Source: Microbacterium sp. RU33B (GTDB lineage Bacteria; Actinomycetota; Actinomycetes; Actinomycetales; Microbacteriaceae). From it: a stretch of 64,000 nt of DNA. Both the position numbers and the translations under genes were made by a program. Shown piece by piece: positions 24,987 through 34,895 of the stretch (position 1 is the stretch's first letter; every line of letters starts with the position of its first letter). The stretch is from assembly GCF_900155915.1 (NCBI RefSeq), contig NZ_FTPO01000003.1, forward strand, positions 62,001-126,000, read 5' to 3'. A model generated the notes under the pieces. That model worked only from the letters and a program-made list of their open reading frames with translations. It did no database searches and was not told where the DNA came from.

Positions 24987-27101
24987 GTGGCACAAGACGT
25001 GCTCACCGACCTCACCAAGGTCCGCAACATCGGCATCATGGCGCACATCGATGCCGGCAAGACGACGACGACCGAGCGCATCCTGTACTACACGGGAACC
25101 AACCACAAGATCGGCGAGACGCACGACGGCGCATCGACGACCGACTGGATGGAGCAGGAGCAGGAGCGTGGCATTACGATCACCTCCGCTGCTGTGACGT
25201 GCTTCTGGAACAAGAACCAGATCAACATCATCGACACCCCCGGCCACGTCGACTTCACGGTCGAGGTCGAGCGCTCGCTCCGCGTGCTCGACGGCGCCGT
25301 CGCCGTCTTCGACGGCAAGGAGGGCGTCGAGCCCCAGTCCGAGACCGTCTGGCGTCAGGCCGACAAGTACGACGTCCCGCGCATCTGCTTCGTCAACAAG
25401 ATGGACAAGCTCGGCGCCGACTTCTACTTCACCGTCGACACGATCGTCAACAAGCTCAAGGCGAAGCCGCTCGTCATCCAGCTGCCCATCGGCGCCGAGA
25501 ACGACTTCGTCGGCGTGATCGACCTCGTCGAGATGCGCGCGCTGGTCTGGGCCGGAGACGCCAAGGGTGATGTCACCATGGGCGCCAAGTACGACGTCCA
25601 GGAGATCCCGGCCGACATGGCCGAGAAGGCCGCGGAGTACCGCGAGATCCTCCTCGAGACGGTCGCCGAGTCCGACGAGGAGCTTCTCGAGAAGCACTTC
25701 AGCGGAGAGCCCCTCACGGTCGCCGAGATCAAGGCCGCGATCCGCAAGCTCACGGTCAGCTCGGAGCTGTACCCCGTGCTCTGCGGTTCGGCATTCAAGA
25801 ACCGCGGCGTCCAGCCGATGCTCGACGCGGTCATCGACTACCTCCCTTCGCCCCTGGACGTGCCCGCCATCGAGGCGCACGACCCGAAGAACGAAGAGAT
25901 CGTCATCGAGCGCCACGCCGACCGCGAAGAGCCCTTCACAGCCCTCGCGTTCAAGATCGTGACGCACCCCTTCTTCGGTCGTCTGACCTACATCCGCGTC
26001 TACTCGGGTCACCTCGACTCGGGCAGCCAGGTGGTCAACTCGACCAAGTCGAAGAAGGAGCGCATCGGGAAGATCTTCCAGATGTACGCGAACAAGGAGA
26101 ACCCGGTCGACTCCGTCACCGCCGGGCACATCTACGCGGTCATCGGCCTCAAGGACACCACCACGGGCGACACGCTCTCCGACGCGCAGCACCAGGTCGT
26201 GCTCGAGTCGATGACGTTCCCCGAGCCGGTCATCGAGGTCGCGATCGAGCCCAAGACGAAGGCCGACCAGGAGAAGCTGGGTCTCGCGATCCAGAAGCTC
26301 GCGGAGGAGGACCCGACGTTCCGCGTCGAGCAGAACTCCGACACCGGTCAGACCGTCATCAAGGGCATGGGCGAGCTGCACCTCGACATCCTGGTCGACC
26401 GCATGAAGCGGGAGTTCAAGGTCGAGGCCAACGTCGGCAAGCCCCAGGTCGCGTATCGCGAGACGATCAAGAAGACCGTCGACCGCCACGACTACACGCA
26501 CAAGAAGCAGACCGGTGGATCGGGTCAGTTCGCCAAGATCCAGTTCGCGCTCGAGCCCCTCGAGGTCACGGCCGACAAGACGTACGAGTTCGAGAACAAG
26601 GTCACCGGTGGCCGCATCCCGCGCGAGTACATCGCCCCCGTCGACCAGGGCTTCCAGGACGCCATGAACGTCGGCGTGCTCGCCGGCTACCCCATGGTGG
26701 GCGTGAAGGCGATCCTCATGGACGGCGCATCGCACGACGTCGACTCCTCCGAGATGGCGTTCAAGATCGCGGGCTCCATGGGCTTCAAGGAGGCCGTCCG
26801 CAAGGCGAACCCCGTCATCCTCGAGCCGATCATGTCGGTCGAGGTGCGTACTCCCGAGGAGTACATGGGCGACGTCATCGGCGACCTGAACTCGCGTCGT
26901 GGCCAGATCCAGTCGATGGAGGATGCCCAGGGCGTCAAGGTCGTGCGGGCACTCGTCCCGCTGTCCGAGATGTTCGGCTACATCGGCGACCTGCGCTCGA
27001 AGACCTCGGGCCGTGCCGTCTACTCCATGGAGTTCGACAGCTACGCCGAGGTGCCGCGCAACGTCGCGGACGAGATCGTCCAGAAGACCAAGGGCGAGTA
27101 A
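24987..27101 (+). CDS. fusA: translation elongation factor G
   Basis: This GTPase of about 704 aa drives ribosome translocation. G motifs are AHIDAGKTT, the DTPGHVDF motif and NKMD; domains II to V follow in normal order and the length is ordinary. GTG 24987 is chosen because it gives the classic [20 protein letters not shown] opening and AAGGA lies about 9 nt upstream. Third gene of the str operon, but with a 106-nt gap containing an inverted repeat before it, so its expression may be tuned separately from rpsG. Confidence 0.98.
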   Translation: MAQDVLTDLTKVRNIGIMAHIDAGKTTTTERILYYTGTNHKIGETHDGASTTDWMEQEQERGITITSAAVTCFWNKNQINIIDTPGHVDFTVEVERSLRVLDGAVAVFDGKEGVEPQSETVWRQADKYDVPRICFVNKMDKLGADFYFTVDTIVNKLKAKPLVIQLPIGAENDFVGVIDLVEMRALVWAGDAKGDVTMGAKYDVQEIPADMAEKAAEYREILLETVAESDEELLEKHFSGEPLTVAEIKAAIRKLTVSSELYPVLCGSAFKNRGVQPMLDAVIDYLPSPLDVPAIEAHDPKNEEIVIERHADREEPFTALAFKIVTHPFFGRLTYIRVYSGHLDSGSQVVNSTKSKKERIGKIFQMYANKENPVDSVTAGHIYAVIGLKDTTTGDTLSDAQHQVVLESMTFPEPVIEVAIEPKTKADQEKLGLAIQKLAEEDPTFRVEQNSDTGQTVIKGMGELHLDILVDRMKREFKVEANVGKPQVAYRETIKKTVDRHDYTHKKQTGGSGQFAKIQFALEPLEVTADKTYEFENKVTGGRIPREYIAPVDQGFQDAMNVGVLAGYPMVGVKAILMDGASHDVDSSEMAFKIAGSMGFKEAVRKANPVILEPIMSVEVRTPEEYMGDVIGDLNSRRGQIQSMEDAQGVKVVRALVPLSEMFGYIGDLRSKTSGRAVYSMEFDSYAEVPRNVADEIVQKTKGE

Positions 27102-27107
27102 GCCCTT

Positions 27108-27146
27108 CGGATGCTGCGACGCCCTCTGAGGGTGTCGCAGCATCCG
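27108..27146 (+). terminator. hairpin between fusA and tuf
   Basis: Stem CGGATGCTGCGACGCCCT pairs with AGGGTGTCGCAGCATCCG over 18 positions with one G-T pair and a 3-nt loop. It starts 7 nt after the fusA stop. There is no T-run. It probably terminates or stabilises the fusA message, implying that tuf is largely expressed from its own promoter. Confidence 0.7.
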
Positions 27147-27178
27147 GCTCCACAACTTCACAGAAACCGCAGTACCTC

Positions 27179-27196
27179 TCTCCACTAAAGTGGAGA
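27179..27196. promoter_or_regulatory. perfect inverted repeat in the tuf upstream region
   Basis: TCTCCACT-AA-AGTGGAGA is an 18-bp palindrome located 71 nt before tuf. It includes TAAAGT, which could serve as a weak -10. It may be a protein-binding site or a small RNA hairpin in the tuf leader. Confidence 0.4.
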
Positions 27197-27266
27197 CCAA
27201 TCCCCGTAGAGAACCGGTCGCAATCCAGCGCCCGGACCATCTACACGACTGTCCTAGGAGGACCCA

Positions 27267-28460
<1,194 letters not shown>

Positions 28461-28477
28461 GTCCTTCGAGACTCACT

Positions 28478-28513
28478 GAGAACGCCCCTCGGCTTCGGCC
28501 GGGGGGCGTTCTC
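28478..28513 (+). terminator. tuf terminator
   Basis: GAGAACGCCCC and its complement GGGGCGTTCTC enclose a GC-rich inner stem (CGGC-TTC-GGCCG), followed by GCGTT. It is long and stable, 17 nt after the tuf stop. Confidence 0.85.
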
Positions 28514-28567
28514 GCGTTCGGATCCGGCCCTGCGCCGAGGCTCCGTCCACAGGTCCCCTGAGTTAGC

Positions 28568-28578
28568 CAAACGTTTTG
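28568..28578. promoter_or_regulatory. LacI-family operator in front of the regulator gene
   Basis: CAAACGTTTTG has the AAACGTTT palindrome with central CG that LacI-family proteins bind. It sits 4 nt upstream of a -10 box TATGAT (28582-28587), where a bound repressor would block polymerase. The matching site before the transport genes (29805-29814) makes autoregulation likely. Confidence 0.7.
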
Positions 28579-28581
28579 CCT

Positions 28582-28587
28582 TATGAT
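28582..28587 (+). promoter_or_regulatory. -10 box of the LacI-family regulator gene
   Basis: TATGAT is a good -10; no clear -35 is seen 17 bp upstream. Transcription would start near 28594, about 20 nt before the ATG. Confidence 0.5.
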
Positions 28588-28613
28588 CTTTCCGGGGGCG
28601 CGGAAGGGGCGAT

Positions 28614-29651
28614 ATGGGCAGGGCCGCCAGTGGCTCCAAGCCGGTGGGCATCGAAGACGTCGCGCGAGCCGCGGGCGTCTCCATCACCACGGTGTCCCAC
28701 GCGATGAACGGTCGGGGCCACGTCTCCGTCAAGACGCGGGAGCGCGTGCGCGAGGTCGCAGCGTCGCTCGGCTACGCGCCCAACCGCATCGCGAGCGCAC
28801 TGCGCAGTCAGCGCTCCCACATCATCGGCTTCGTGTCGGACAGCATCGCGACGACCCCGTACGCCGGACGCGTGGTGTTCGGGGCGCAGGATGCCGCGGC
28901 GGCCCGGGGTCAGCTCCTCGTCGTCGTGAACTCCAACAGCGACTCCGCGATCGAGACGGCGCAGATCTCCGCGCTCATGGCGCAGCAGGTGGACGCCGTG
29001 ATCTATGCGCGCATGTTCCACCGCGACTCCGACACCCCCGCGCAGCTGCGCAGCGTGCCGACGGTGCTCATCGACACCGTCGACACCGCGGGCGTGATCC
29101 CCTCGGTGGTGCCCGATGAGCAGCAGATCGCCCGGCTGGCGACGCAGACGCTGCTGGATGCCGGACACACCCGCATCGCCCATCTGACCGTCGCGACTCC
29201 CGGGCCCGCCGTCGACGGACGCATCGAGGGCTACATCGCCACGATGACCGACGCCGGTCTGGAGCCGGTGGTCGTCGCGCCTCCCGGCATCGGCAACGCC
29301 ACCGCCGGACGCGAGGCCTTCGCGCAGCTCGCCGCCTCCGGGGGAGAGACCCCCACGGCGGTCTTCTGCTTCAACGACCCGATGGCGATGGGGGTCTACC
29401 AGGCGGCGATCCGCGCAGGCATAGGCATCCCCGACGACCTCTCGGTGATCGGCGTCGACGACTTCCTGCCGGTCGCAGCCGAGCTGCTGCCGGGCCTGAC
29501 GACCATCGCGCTGCCGCACTACGAGATGGGCGTCTGGGCCATCGACACGGCCCTCGCCATGCTCGACGGTGCGCGGGCGGCCGATGCGCACGTCGAGAGC
29601 CGCATCGCCGGACGCCTCGTCGAGCGAGGATCGGTCGCGCCGCTCGCATAA
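28614..29651 (+). CDS. LacI-family transcriptional regulator of the sugar-transport genes
   Basis: At 345 aa this has an N-terminal helix-turn-helix (VGIEDVARAAGVSITTVSHAMNG, so split here as VGIEDVARAAGVS and ITTVSHAMNG, residues about 11-33) with the hinge YAPNRIASALRS, then a periplasmic-binding-protein-like effector domain (IIGFVSD, CFNDPMAMGVY, SVIGVDDF). Length is ordinary. It is transcribed in the same direction as the transport genes, about 200 nt upstream of them. Palindromes with the AAACGTTT core lie before both, so it probably represses itself and the transporter until a sugar binds. The inducer cannot be read from sequence. Confidence 0.93.
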   Translation: MGRAASGSKPVGIEDVARAAGVSITTVSHAMNGRGHVSVKTRERVREVAASLGYAPNRIASALRSQRSHIIGFVSDSIATTPYAGRVVFGAQDAAAARGQLLVVVNSNSDSAIETAQISALMAQQVDAVIYARMFHRDSDTPAQLRSVPTVLIDTVDTAGVIPSVVPDEQQIARLATQTLLDAGHTRIAHLTVATPGPAVDGRIEGYIATMTDAGLEPVVVAPPGIGNATAGREAFAQLAASGGETPTAVFCFNDPMAMGVYQAAIRAGIGIPDDLSVIGVDDFLPVAAELLPGLTTIALPHYEMGVWAIDTALAMLDGARAADAHVESRIAGRLVERGSVAPLA

Positions 29652-29744
29652 CGTCTGGCGAACGACCGGAGCAAGGGGCTATCCCCGTGGTGCACGGCGG
29701 GCGTATCGTCCGTTGCATGGCACGGCACGGGGGTCCGATCGTTA

Positions 29745-29760
29745 TTGCAGTGTGATGCAA
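29745..29760. promoter_or_regulatory. TTGCA-N6-TGCAA inverted repeat upstream of the transport operon
   Basis: TTGCA and TGCAA flank GTGTGA in an AT-richer patch just upstream of the presumed promoter. It is suitably placed for an activator site, distinct from the LacI-type operator at 29805-29814. No cognate protein is identified in the window. Confidence 0.35.
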
Positions 29761-29765
29761 ATCGA

Positions 29766-29794
29766 TTTACTCCGCGCGATCCACTGGATAGCGT
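29766..29794 (+). promoter_or_regulatory. putative promoter of the sugar ABC transport genes
   Basis: TTTACT (29766-29771), a 17-bp spacer and TAGCGT (29789-29794). Transcription would begin near 29801, placing the AAAACGTTTT operator directly over the start of the transcript. Confidence 0.5.
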
Positions 29795-29804
29795 GAGGGT
29801 CACG

Positions 29805-29814
29805 AAAACGTTTT
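29805..29814. promoter_or_regulatory. LacI-family operator of the sugar transport operon
   Basis: AAAACGTTTT is a perfect 10-bp palindrome and shares its core with the site before the regulator gene. It lies just downstream of the -10, a classical repression position. Confidence 0.75.
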
Positions 29815-29849
29815 GGGCGCCGTAGCCCCAACGAAAGGACGAGGTAAAG

Positions 29850-31169
29850 ATGCTTCGACACCGCATCATCGGTCTGGGCGTCATCGCCGCAACCGCTGTG
29901 GTTCTCGCCGGCTGCTCCGGCGGAGGTGGCGGGGGCGAGTCGGGTGGCGGCTCCGCCGAGACCGTCTCGATCATGGGCGCGTTCACCGACGCCCAGGCCG
30001 CCGCCTTCCAGGCCGATCTCGACGAATGGTCGAAGGAGAGCGGGATCACCGTCAAGTACGACGGCAACACCGACTTCCAGACCGCCGTGGTCGCCCGCGC
30101 GACGGCGGGCAACCCGCCCGACATCGCCATCTACCCCCAGCCCGGCGTGCTCAAGAGCCAGACGAACACGCTCTTCCCGCTCGAGGACCTCGGCATCGAC
30201 GTCGAGGGCATCATCGCCGACGAGGCGAACGGCCTGGGCACGATCGCACAGGTCGACGGGAAGACGTTCGGCCTGCCGTACTCGATCAACGTCAAGTCGC
30301 TGGTCTGGTACAACCCGGCCGCATTCGCCAAGGCCGGCCTCGAGATCCCGACGACGGATGCCGAGATGACCGCGCTGAGCGAGAAGATCAAGGCCGACGG
30401 CCTGGGCTACCCGTGGTGCGCGGGCATCGAATCGGGCGGCGCGACCGGATGGGGCGCGACCGACTGGCTCGAGGAGTACGTGCTGCGCTACGGCGGGCTC
30501 GACACCTACAACGAGTGGATCACCGGCGACGTCAAGTTCGACAGCGAGATCGTGAACAAGGCCGGCGACAAGGTGGCCACCGAGCTCCTCGCCGACGGCC
30601 AGGTCAACGGCGGCGGCCCTGCCATCGCCACGACCTCCTTCCAGACGGCGGGCAACCAGCTCTTCGTCGAGGGCAAGGACAACGGACAGTGCTTCATGAT
30701 GCGTCAGGGTTCGTTCATCGCGGACTTCTTCCCCGACGACATCAAGGCGCAGATCGCGGCGGGCGACCTCTCGAACATCGACTTCTTCCAGCTCCCCTCG
30801 CCGGAGGGCACGGAGAACGCGATGCTCGGCGGCGGCGACCTGGTCGGCGCGTTCACGAACAACGAGTCGACCAAGGCGGTCGTGGAGTACATCACCGGTA
30901 AGGACTTCGGTTCGAACGGGTACGCCAGCCAGGCGATCTTCCTGTCGCCGCACAACGACTTCGACGCGTCGCTGTACACGACGGAGTTCCAGAAGAAGTC
31001 GCAGGAGCTGCTGAAGGACGCCACGCTGTTCGGCTTCGACGCCTCCGACCAGATGCCGGGCGAGATCGGCTCCGGTGAGGAGTGGACGCAGCTCACGAGC
31101 TGGTTCGCCGGGCAGACGACGATGGAGAGCGCGTTCCAGGCCATCGACGCCGCGTTCCCGACCGATTGA
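29850..31169 (+). CDS. sugar ABC transporter substrate-binding lipoprotein
   Basis: This 439-aa protein has a lipoprotein signal (LAGC lipobox, Cys22) followed by a glycine/serine-rich linker, then a family 1 solute-binding fold (MGAFTDAQAAAFQADLDEW, GNPPDIAIYPQPG, FGLPYSINVKSLVWYN). The sequence and the two permeases resemble the AglE-AglF-AglG alpha-glucoside uptake set, so a di- or oligosaccharide is the likely substrate, but specificity is inferred. Preceded by promoter and LacI-type operator and followed by a very stable hairpin that would keep this gene's message more abundant than the permeases'. Confidence 0.92.
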   Translation: MLRHRIIGLGVIAATAVVLAGCSGGGGGGESGGGSAETVSIMGAFTDAQAAAFQADLDEWSKESGITVKYDGNTDFQTAVVARATAGNPPDIAIYPQPGVLKSQTNTLFPLEDLGIDVEGIIADEANGLGTIAQVDGKTFGLPYSINVKSLVWYNPAAFAKAGLEIPTTDAEMTALSEKIKADGLGYPWCAGIESGGATGWGATDWLEEYVLRYGGLDTYNEWITGDVKFDSEIVNKAGDKVATELLADGQVNGGGPAIATTSFQTAGNQLFVEGKDNGQCFMMRQGSFIADFFPDDIKAQIAAGDLSNIDFFQLPSPEGTENAMLGGGDLVGAFTNNESTKAVVEYITGKDFGSNGYASQAIFLSPHNDFDASLYTTEFQKKSQELLKDATLFGFDASDQMPGEIGSGEEWTQLTSWFAGQTTMESAFQAIDAAFPTD

Positions 31170-31186
31170 TCGATTCCGCGTGAACA

Positions 31187-31217
31187 GGGCGGCGCCGGGC
31201 TGAGGCCCGGCGCCGCC
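31187..31217 (+). terminator. intercistronic hairpin after the binding-protein gene
   Basis: GGGCGGCGCCGGGC and GCCCGGCGCCGCCC form a perfect 14-bp stem with a 3-nt loop. Placement between the binding-protein and permease genes is typical for partial termination or 3'-end protection, which raises binding protein over permease. Confidence 0.75.
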
Positions 31218-31258
31218 CCACACCCTCACCAACCTCACAACGACGTCAGGCGGTACAG

Positions 31259-32251
31259 ATGGCAATTCTCAGTGCAGTCGTCTCCGTGCTCATCGGACTC
31301 GCGGTCTCGTTCGCGATCTTCTGGGCACTCAACTGGGTCGTCGAGCGAACGAACGACCGGTGGAAGGCGCGGCTCCTGCCGTACGTCTTCCTCTTCCCGG
31401 TCATCATCCTCGTCTCGATCTTCCTGCTCTATCCCGCGATCCGCACGCTCATCGACAGCTTCATGCAGGCGAGTCAGCGGCGCGGTGAGGGCTCGACCTT
31501 CGTCGGCTTCGACAACTACATCTCGCTGTTCACCGACGCCGGCTTCCTCGGCGTCCTGCTGAACAACGTGCTGTGGGTCCTGGTCGTCCCGGCCGGCTCC
31601 GTGCTCATCGGTCTCATGGTGGCGGTGCTGACCGACAAGCTCGGCAAGCGTCGCGAGACCGCGTTCAAGGCCATGATCTTCCTGCCCATGGCCATCTCTG
31701 GCGTCGCGGCGGCCGTGACCTGGCGGTTCATCTACTTCTACGCACCCGAGGGCCAGCCGCAGATCTATCTGCTCAACGCCATCTGGAGCGCATTCGGCGG
31801 AGACCCCGTGCCGTGGATCACGATGAACGCGGGCCGGCTCAACAGCTTCCTCATCATGGTCATCGCGATCTGGCTGCAGGTCGGCTTCGCGATGGTCCTG
31901 CTGTCGGCGGCCATCAAGGGCGTGCCGGAGGAGACCATCGAGGCGGGTCGCCTGGACGGCGCATCCGAGCGGCGGCTCTTCTTCAACGTCGTCGTCCCGC
32001 AGATCCGGGGCACGATCATCGCGGTGTTCGTCACGATCGTGATCTTCGTCATGAAGGTGTTCGACATCATCTACGCCATGACAGGCGGCCAATACGACAC
32101 GAGCGTGCTCGCGGTGGAGTTCTACGCGCAGCTGTTCAGCTTCCAGAACCCCGGCAAGGCCGCGGCGGTCGTGATCGTCCTCATGATCGCGGTCGTCCCG
32201 CTGATCGTCTACCAGGTCCGCAGCTACAAGTCCCAGGAGGAACTCCGATGA
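31259..32251 (+). CDS. sugar ABC transporter permease (AglF/MalF-like)
   Basis: This 330-aa inner-membrane permease has a first helix at about 4-25, a core starting LLPYVFLFPVIILVSIFLLY, and the cytoplasmic EAA loop EAGRLDGASERRLFFNVV, which contacts the ATPase. About six to seven helices are predicted. It resembles AglF more than MalF in length and in lacking a large outside domain. It overlaps the next permease by ATGA. No ATP-binding protein is encoded in this module; a shared MsiK-like ATPase elsewhere is the usual actinobacterial solution. Confidence 0.92.
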   Translation: MAILSAVVSVLIGLAVSFAIFWALNWVVERTNDRWKARLLPYVFLFPVIILVSIFLLYPAIRTLIDSFMQASQRRGEGSTFVGFDNYISLFTDAGFLGVLLNNVLWVLVVPAGSVLIGLMVAVLTDKLGKRRETAFKAMIFLPMAISGVAAAVTWRFIYFYAPEGQPQIYLLNAIWSAFGGDPVPWITMNAGRLNSFLIMVIAIWLQVGFAMVLLSAAIKGVPEETIEAGRLDGASERRLFFNVVVPQIRGTIIAVFVTIVIFVMKVFDIIYAMTGGQYDTSVLAVEFYAQLFSFQNPGKAAAVVIVLMIAVVPLIVYQVRSYKSQEELR

Positions 32252-33195
32252 GCGTCGTTCCCACCCCCGTCATCGACGATCAAGGCACGCGCGAGATCGT
32301 GACGATGAACGGAAAGAAGAAGCGGCGGGCGGTCGCCGCAGACAAGCCCCGGCCCCGCATCCTCGTCACGATCATCATGGGCGTGATCGCGGTCGCGTGG
32401 CTGTTCCCGCTCCTCGGGCTGCTCATCACGAGCCTGCGGACGAAGTCGGCCGTCGACTCCAGCGGATGGTGGACGGTGTTCACCGACCCGTTCAACGCCG
32501 GATGGACGTTCGACGCCTTCGGTCAGGCCTGGACGGCGCTCGACGTCGGCACGACGTTCTGGAACTCGATGGCCGTCACCATCCCGGCGACGATCCTGCC
32601 CGTCATGATCGCCGCGATGGCGGCCTACGCCTTCACGTTCTTCCAGTTCCGGGGCAAGGAGTTCTACTTCGCCATCGTCCTGGGGCTCATGGTCGTGCCG
32701 GTGCAGCTCGCCATCATCCCGGTCCTGCAGCTGTTCGTGTGGATCGGCAACACCACCGGCATCCAGATCATCGGGCAGTACCCGGCGGCCTGGATCGTGC
32801 ACTCCACGTTCGCGCTCCCGCTGGCGATCTACATCCTGCGCAACTACATGCAGACGCTGCCGAACGCGCTGATCGAGGCGGCACGCGTCGACGGCGCGAG
32901 CCACTTCCAGATCTTCTGGCGGCTCATCGTGCCGATGTCGGTGCCCGCACTGGCGTCGTTCGCGATCTTCCAGTTCCTCTGGGTGTGGAACGACTTCCTC
33001 GTGGCGTACATCTTCATCCAGTCCGGTCCGAACGCCGTGATGACGCAGGGGCTGTACACGCTGCTCGGTCAGTACGGCCAGGGCTGGCAGCGCGTCGCGG
33101 CGGGGTCGTTCATCACCCTCGTCGTGCCGCTGGTGATCTTCTTCGCGCTGCAGCGGTTCTTCGTGCGAGGACTCACCGCCGGCTCCGTCAAGTAG
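32248..33195 (+). CDS. sugar ABC transporter permease (AglG/MalG-like)
   Basis: This permease of about 315 aa starts at the ATG of an ATGA overlap. A cytoplasmic N-terminus of about 35 residues with KKKRR is followed by six helices. The EAA loop is EAARVDGASHFQIFWRLIVP and the C-terminus is FFALQRFFVRGLTAGSVK, the classic end of MalG/AglG-type permeases. It pairs with the preceding permease to form the channel. It is the last gene of the sugar module; a strong terminator follows. Confidence 0.93.
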   Translation: MSVVPTPVIDDQGTREIVTMNGKKKRRAVAADKPRPRILVTIIMGVIAVAWLFPLLGLLITSLRTKSAVDSSGWWTVFTDPFNAGWTFDAFGQAWTALDVGTTFWNSMAVTIPATILPVMIAAMAAYAFTFFQFRGKEFYFAIVLGLMVVPVQLAIIPVLQLFVWIGNTTGIQIIGQYPAAWIVHSTFALPLAIYILRNYMQTLPNALIEAARVDGASHFQIFWRLIVPMSVPALASFAIFQFLWVWNDFLVAYIFIQSGPNAVMTQGLYTLLGQYGQGWQRVAAGSFITLVVPLVIFFALQRFFVRGLTAGSVK

Positions 33196-33209
33196 GACCC
33201 CGGCTGGTC

Positions 33210-33242
33210 GGGCCCGCATCCCCTCATCGGGGATGCGGGCCC
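33210..33242 (+). terminator. terminator of the sugar transport operon
   Basis: GGGCCCGCATCCCC and GGGGATGCGGGCCC form a perfect 14-bp stem with a 5-nt loop, followed by TTCG. Confidence 0.85.
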
Positions 33243-33289
33243 TTCGCCGTCCGCGAGCGACGCGACGCGCCGATATATCGCCCGTGAGA

Positions 33290-33523
33290 TTGACCGTCCG
33301 GCACGCGAGCGGATACCTTCTGCGGAGAGGAGACGTTTCCGCGCACGCCTGGGGCACTGCGCGCGGAAGCGGACTGGGGATTCCGGGAGGACGCCGCCGC
33401 GCGGCGCCCGGGTGATGACACAGGGTGTGTCATGGCTGCGGCAGGATGCTCGTCGACGGCATCCGCTTCGGCCGCCCCTGTGCAAGCGGCGAGGGCGGGT
33501 CACCCCCAAGACCCACCCTCGCC
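33290..33523 (+). ncRNA. possible small non-coding RNA between the sugar operon and the S10 operon
   Basis: The stretch 33196-33566 holds no convincing gene. A promoter-like pair, TTGACC (33290-33295) and ATACCT (33313-33318, 17-bp spacer), would start a transcript near 33325. A stable hairpin at 33488-33523 (GGCGAGGGCGGGT / ACCCACCCTCGCC, one mismatch, loop CACCCCCAAG) could end it, giving an RNA of about 200 nt. The C-rich loop recalls actinobacterial 6C-type RNAs, but I cannot confirm this. A short ORF from 33412 exists but is Arg/Pro-rich and looks non-coding. Confidence 0.3.
33416..33432. repeat. TGACACA-GGG-TGTGTCA inverted repeat
   Basis: A perfect 7-bp inverted repeat with a 3-nt spacer inside the gene-free stretch. 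It may be an internal hairpin of the candidate small RNA or a regulator site. Confidence 0.4.
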
Positions 33524-33566
33524 GCCCGAGGGCGGGCATGCGCCACGCCGTCCGACACGCCCGAGT

Positions 33567-33595
33567 TTGCGACACGCCCGGGCTGCACGTAGACT
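33567..33595 (+). promoter_or_regulatory. S10 operon promoter
   Basis: -35 TTGCGA (33567-33572), a 17-bp spacer, -10 TAGACT (33590-33595). The -10 is identical to that of the rplM promoter at 56061. Transcription should start near 33602. Confidence 0.75.
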
Positions 33596-33601
33596 AGACA
33601 G

Positions 33602-33915
33602 GTTCCACATTCCTGCGTGCCTCCGGCGCGCATGGATCACTGCCAGGGCAGTGCATAGGCGGCGCGTGACGCGCAGAGTCCTAGGCCGCGGGCAGCAGAA
33701 CAAGACATCCGATTCCTCACCTGGGAGACCAGGCCGTGCGCGTGCGTGCGGGGGAGCCGGATACCGGATGCTCCGGCAGCCGGATTGACAGCAGAACAGC
33801 GGTGCAGCATCGCCGGTGAGAGCCGGCGGGAGTGCCCTGGTGCGTCGCGAACGCGAAGCGCCACCGTGCGTCCGATGCCCACAGAGGTATGACGCGGAAT
33901 GAGAGAGAGCAGACA
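33602..33915 (+). other. long structured leader of the S10 operon
   Basis: About 310 nt with no credible ORF precede rpsJ. Self-complementary elements include CACTGCC-AG-GGCAGTG (33638-33653) and CCTGG-GAGA-CCAGG (33719-33732); a GCCGG-rich segment follows from about 33759. S10 leaders are targets of L4 feedback in gamma-proteobacteria; whether this one is regulated that way is unknown. Confidence 0.5.
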
Positions 33916-34224
33916 ATGGCGGGACAGAAGATCCGCATTCGCCTGAAGTCGTACGATCACGCCGGCCTCGATTCGTCGGCCCGCAAGATCGTCGACACCG
34001 TGACCCGTGCAGGCGCGACCGTCGTGGGCCCCGTGCCCCTTCCGACCGAGAAGAACGTCGTGTGCGTCATCCGGTCGCCCCACAAGTACAAGGACAGCCG
34101 CGAGCACTTCGAGATGCGCACCCACAAGCGCCTCATCGACATCATCGACCCGACGCCCAAGGCCGTCGACTCGCTGATGCGTCTCGACCTCCCGGCCGAC
34201 GTCAACATCGAGATCAAGCTCTGA
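33916..34224 (+). CDS. rpsJ: 30S ribosomal protein S10
   Basis: At 102 aa this is normal. S10 is a 30S head protein, also part of Nus antitermination. It starts [19 protein letters not shown] and contains [12 protein letters not shown]; both typical. ATG 33916 is chosen because it gives the standard N-terminus, with GAGAGAG upstream. First gene of the S10 operon. Confidence 0.98.
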   Translation: MAGQKIRIRLKSYDHAGLDSSARKIVDTVTRAGATVVGPVPLPTEKNVVCVIRSPHKYKDSREHFEMRTHKRLIDIIDPTPKAVDSLMRLDLPADVNIEIKL

Positions 34225-34231
34225 GGTCGAC

Positions 34232-34891
34232 ATGCCTGATATCAACTCCAAGGTTTCCAAGGGACTGCTGGGCACGAAGCTCGGCATGACCCAGGTCTGG
34301 GACGAGAACGGCAAGCTCGTTCCCGTCACCGTCATCGAGATCGCCCCCAACGTGGTCACCCAGGTCCGCACGCCCGAGAAGGATGGCTACAAGGCCGTCC
34401 AGATCGCGTACGGCCAGATCGACCCGCGCAAGGTGAACAAGCCCCTCACGGCTCACTTCGAGGCCGCCGGCGTCACGCCGCGCCGTCACCTCACCGAGAT
34501 CCGCACCGCTGACGCCGCCGAGTACTCGCTCGGTCAGGAGCTCACGGTCGACGGCACGTTCGAATCCGGCCAGCTCGTCGACGTCGTCGGCACGAGCAAG
34601 GGCAAGGGCACCGCCGGTGTCATGAAGCGTCACAACTTCAAGGGAATGGGCGCATCGCACGGTGCGCACCGCAACCACCGCAAGCCCGGCTCGATCGGCG
34701 CCTCGTCGACCCCCAGCCGCGTCTTCAAGGGTATGAAGATGGCCGGCCGGATGGGTGGCGAGCGCGTCACCGTCCTCAACCTCAAGGTGCACGCCGTCGA
34801 CGCCGAGAAGGGTCTGCTGCTCGTCAAGGGCGCCGTCCCCGGTGCTCGTGGCCGCATCGTCTACGTCCGCAACGCAGTGAAGGGTGCCTGA
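34232..34891 (+). CDS. rplC: 50S ribosomal protein L3
   Basis: At 219 aa this has normal length. L3 starts 50S assembly and reaches the peptidyl-transferase centre. Typical segments are [15 protein letters not shown] near the N-terminus and [20 protein letters not shown] in the tip loop. It lies 7 nt after rpsJ and 4 nt before rplD. Confidence 0.98.
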   Translation: MPDINSKVSKGLLGTKLGMTQVWDENGKLVPVTVIEIAPNVVTQVRTPEKDGYKAVQIAYGQIDPRKVNKPLTAHFEAAGVTPRRHLTEIRTADAAEYSLGQELTVDGTFESGQLVDVVGTSKGKGTAGVMKRHNFKGMGASHGAHRNHRKPGSIGASSTPSRVFKGMKMAGRMGGERVTVLNLKVHAVDAEKGLLLVKGAVPGARGRIVYVRNAVKGA

Positions 34892-34895
34892 ACTC

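Noticed and set aside
33432..33788. Possible ORF across the gene-free stretch and S10 promoter
   Set aside because: It runs through the promoter and leader, is Arg/Pro/Ala-rich, has no ribosome site and no recognisable pattern.
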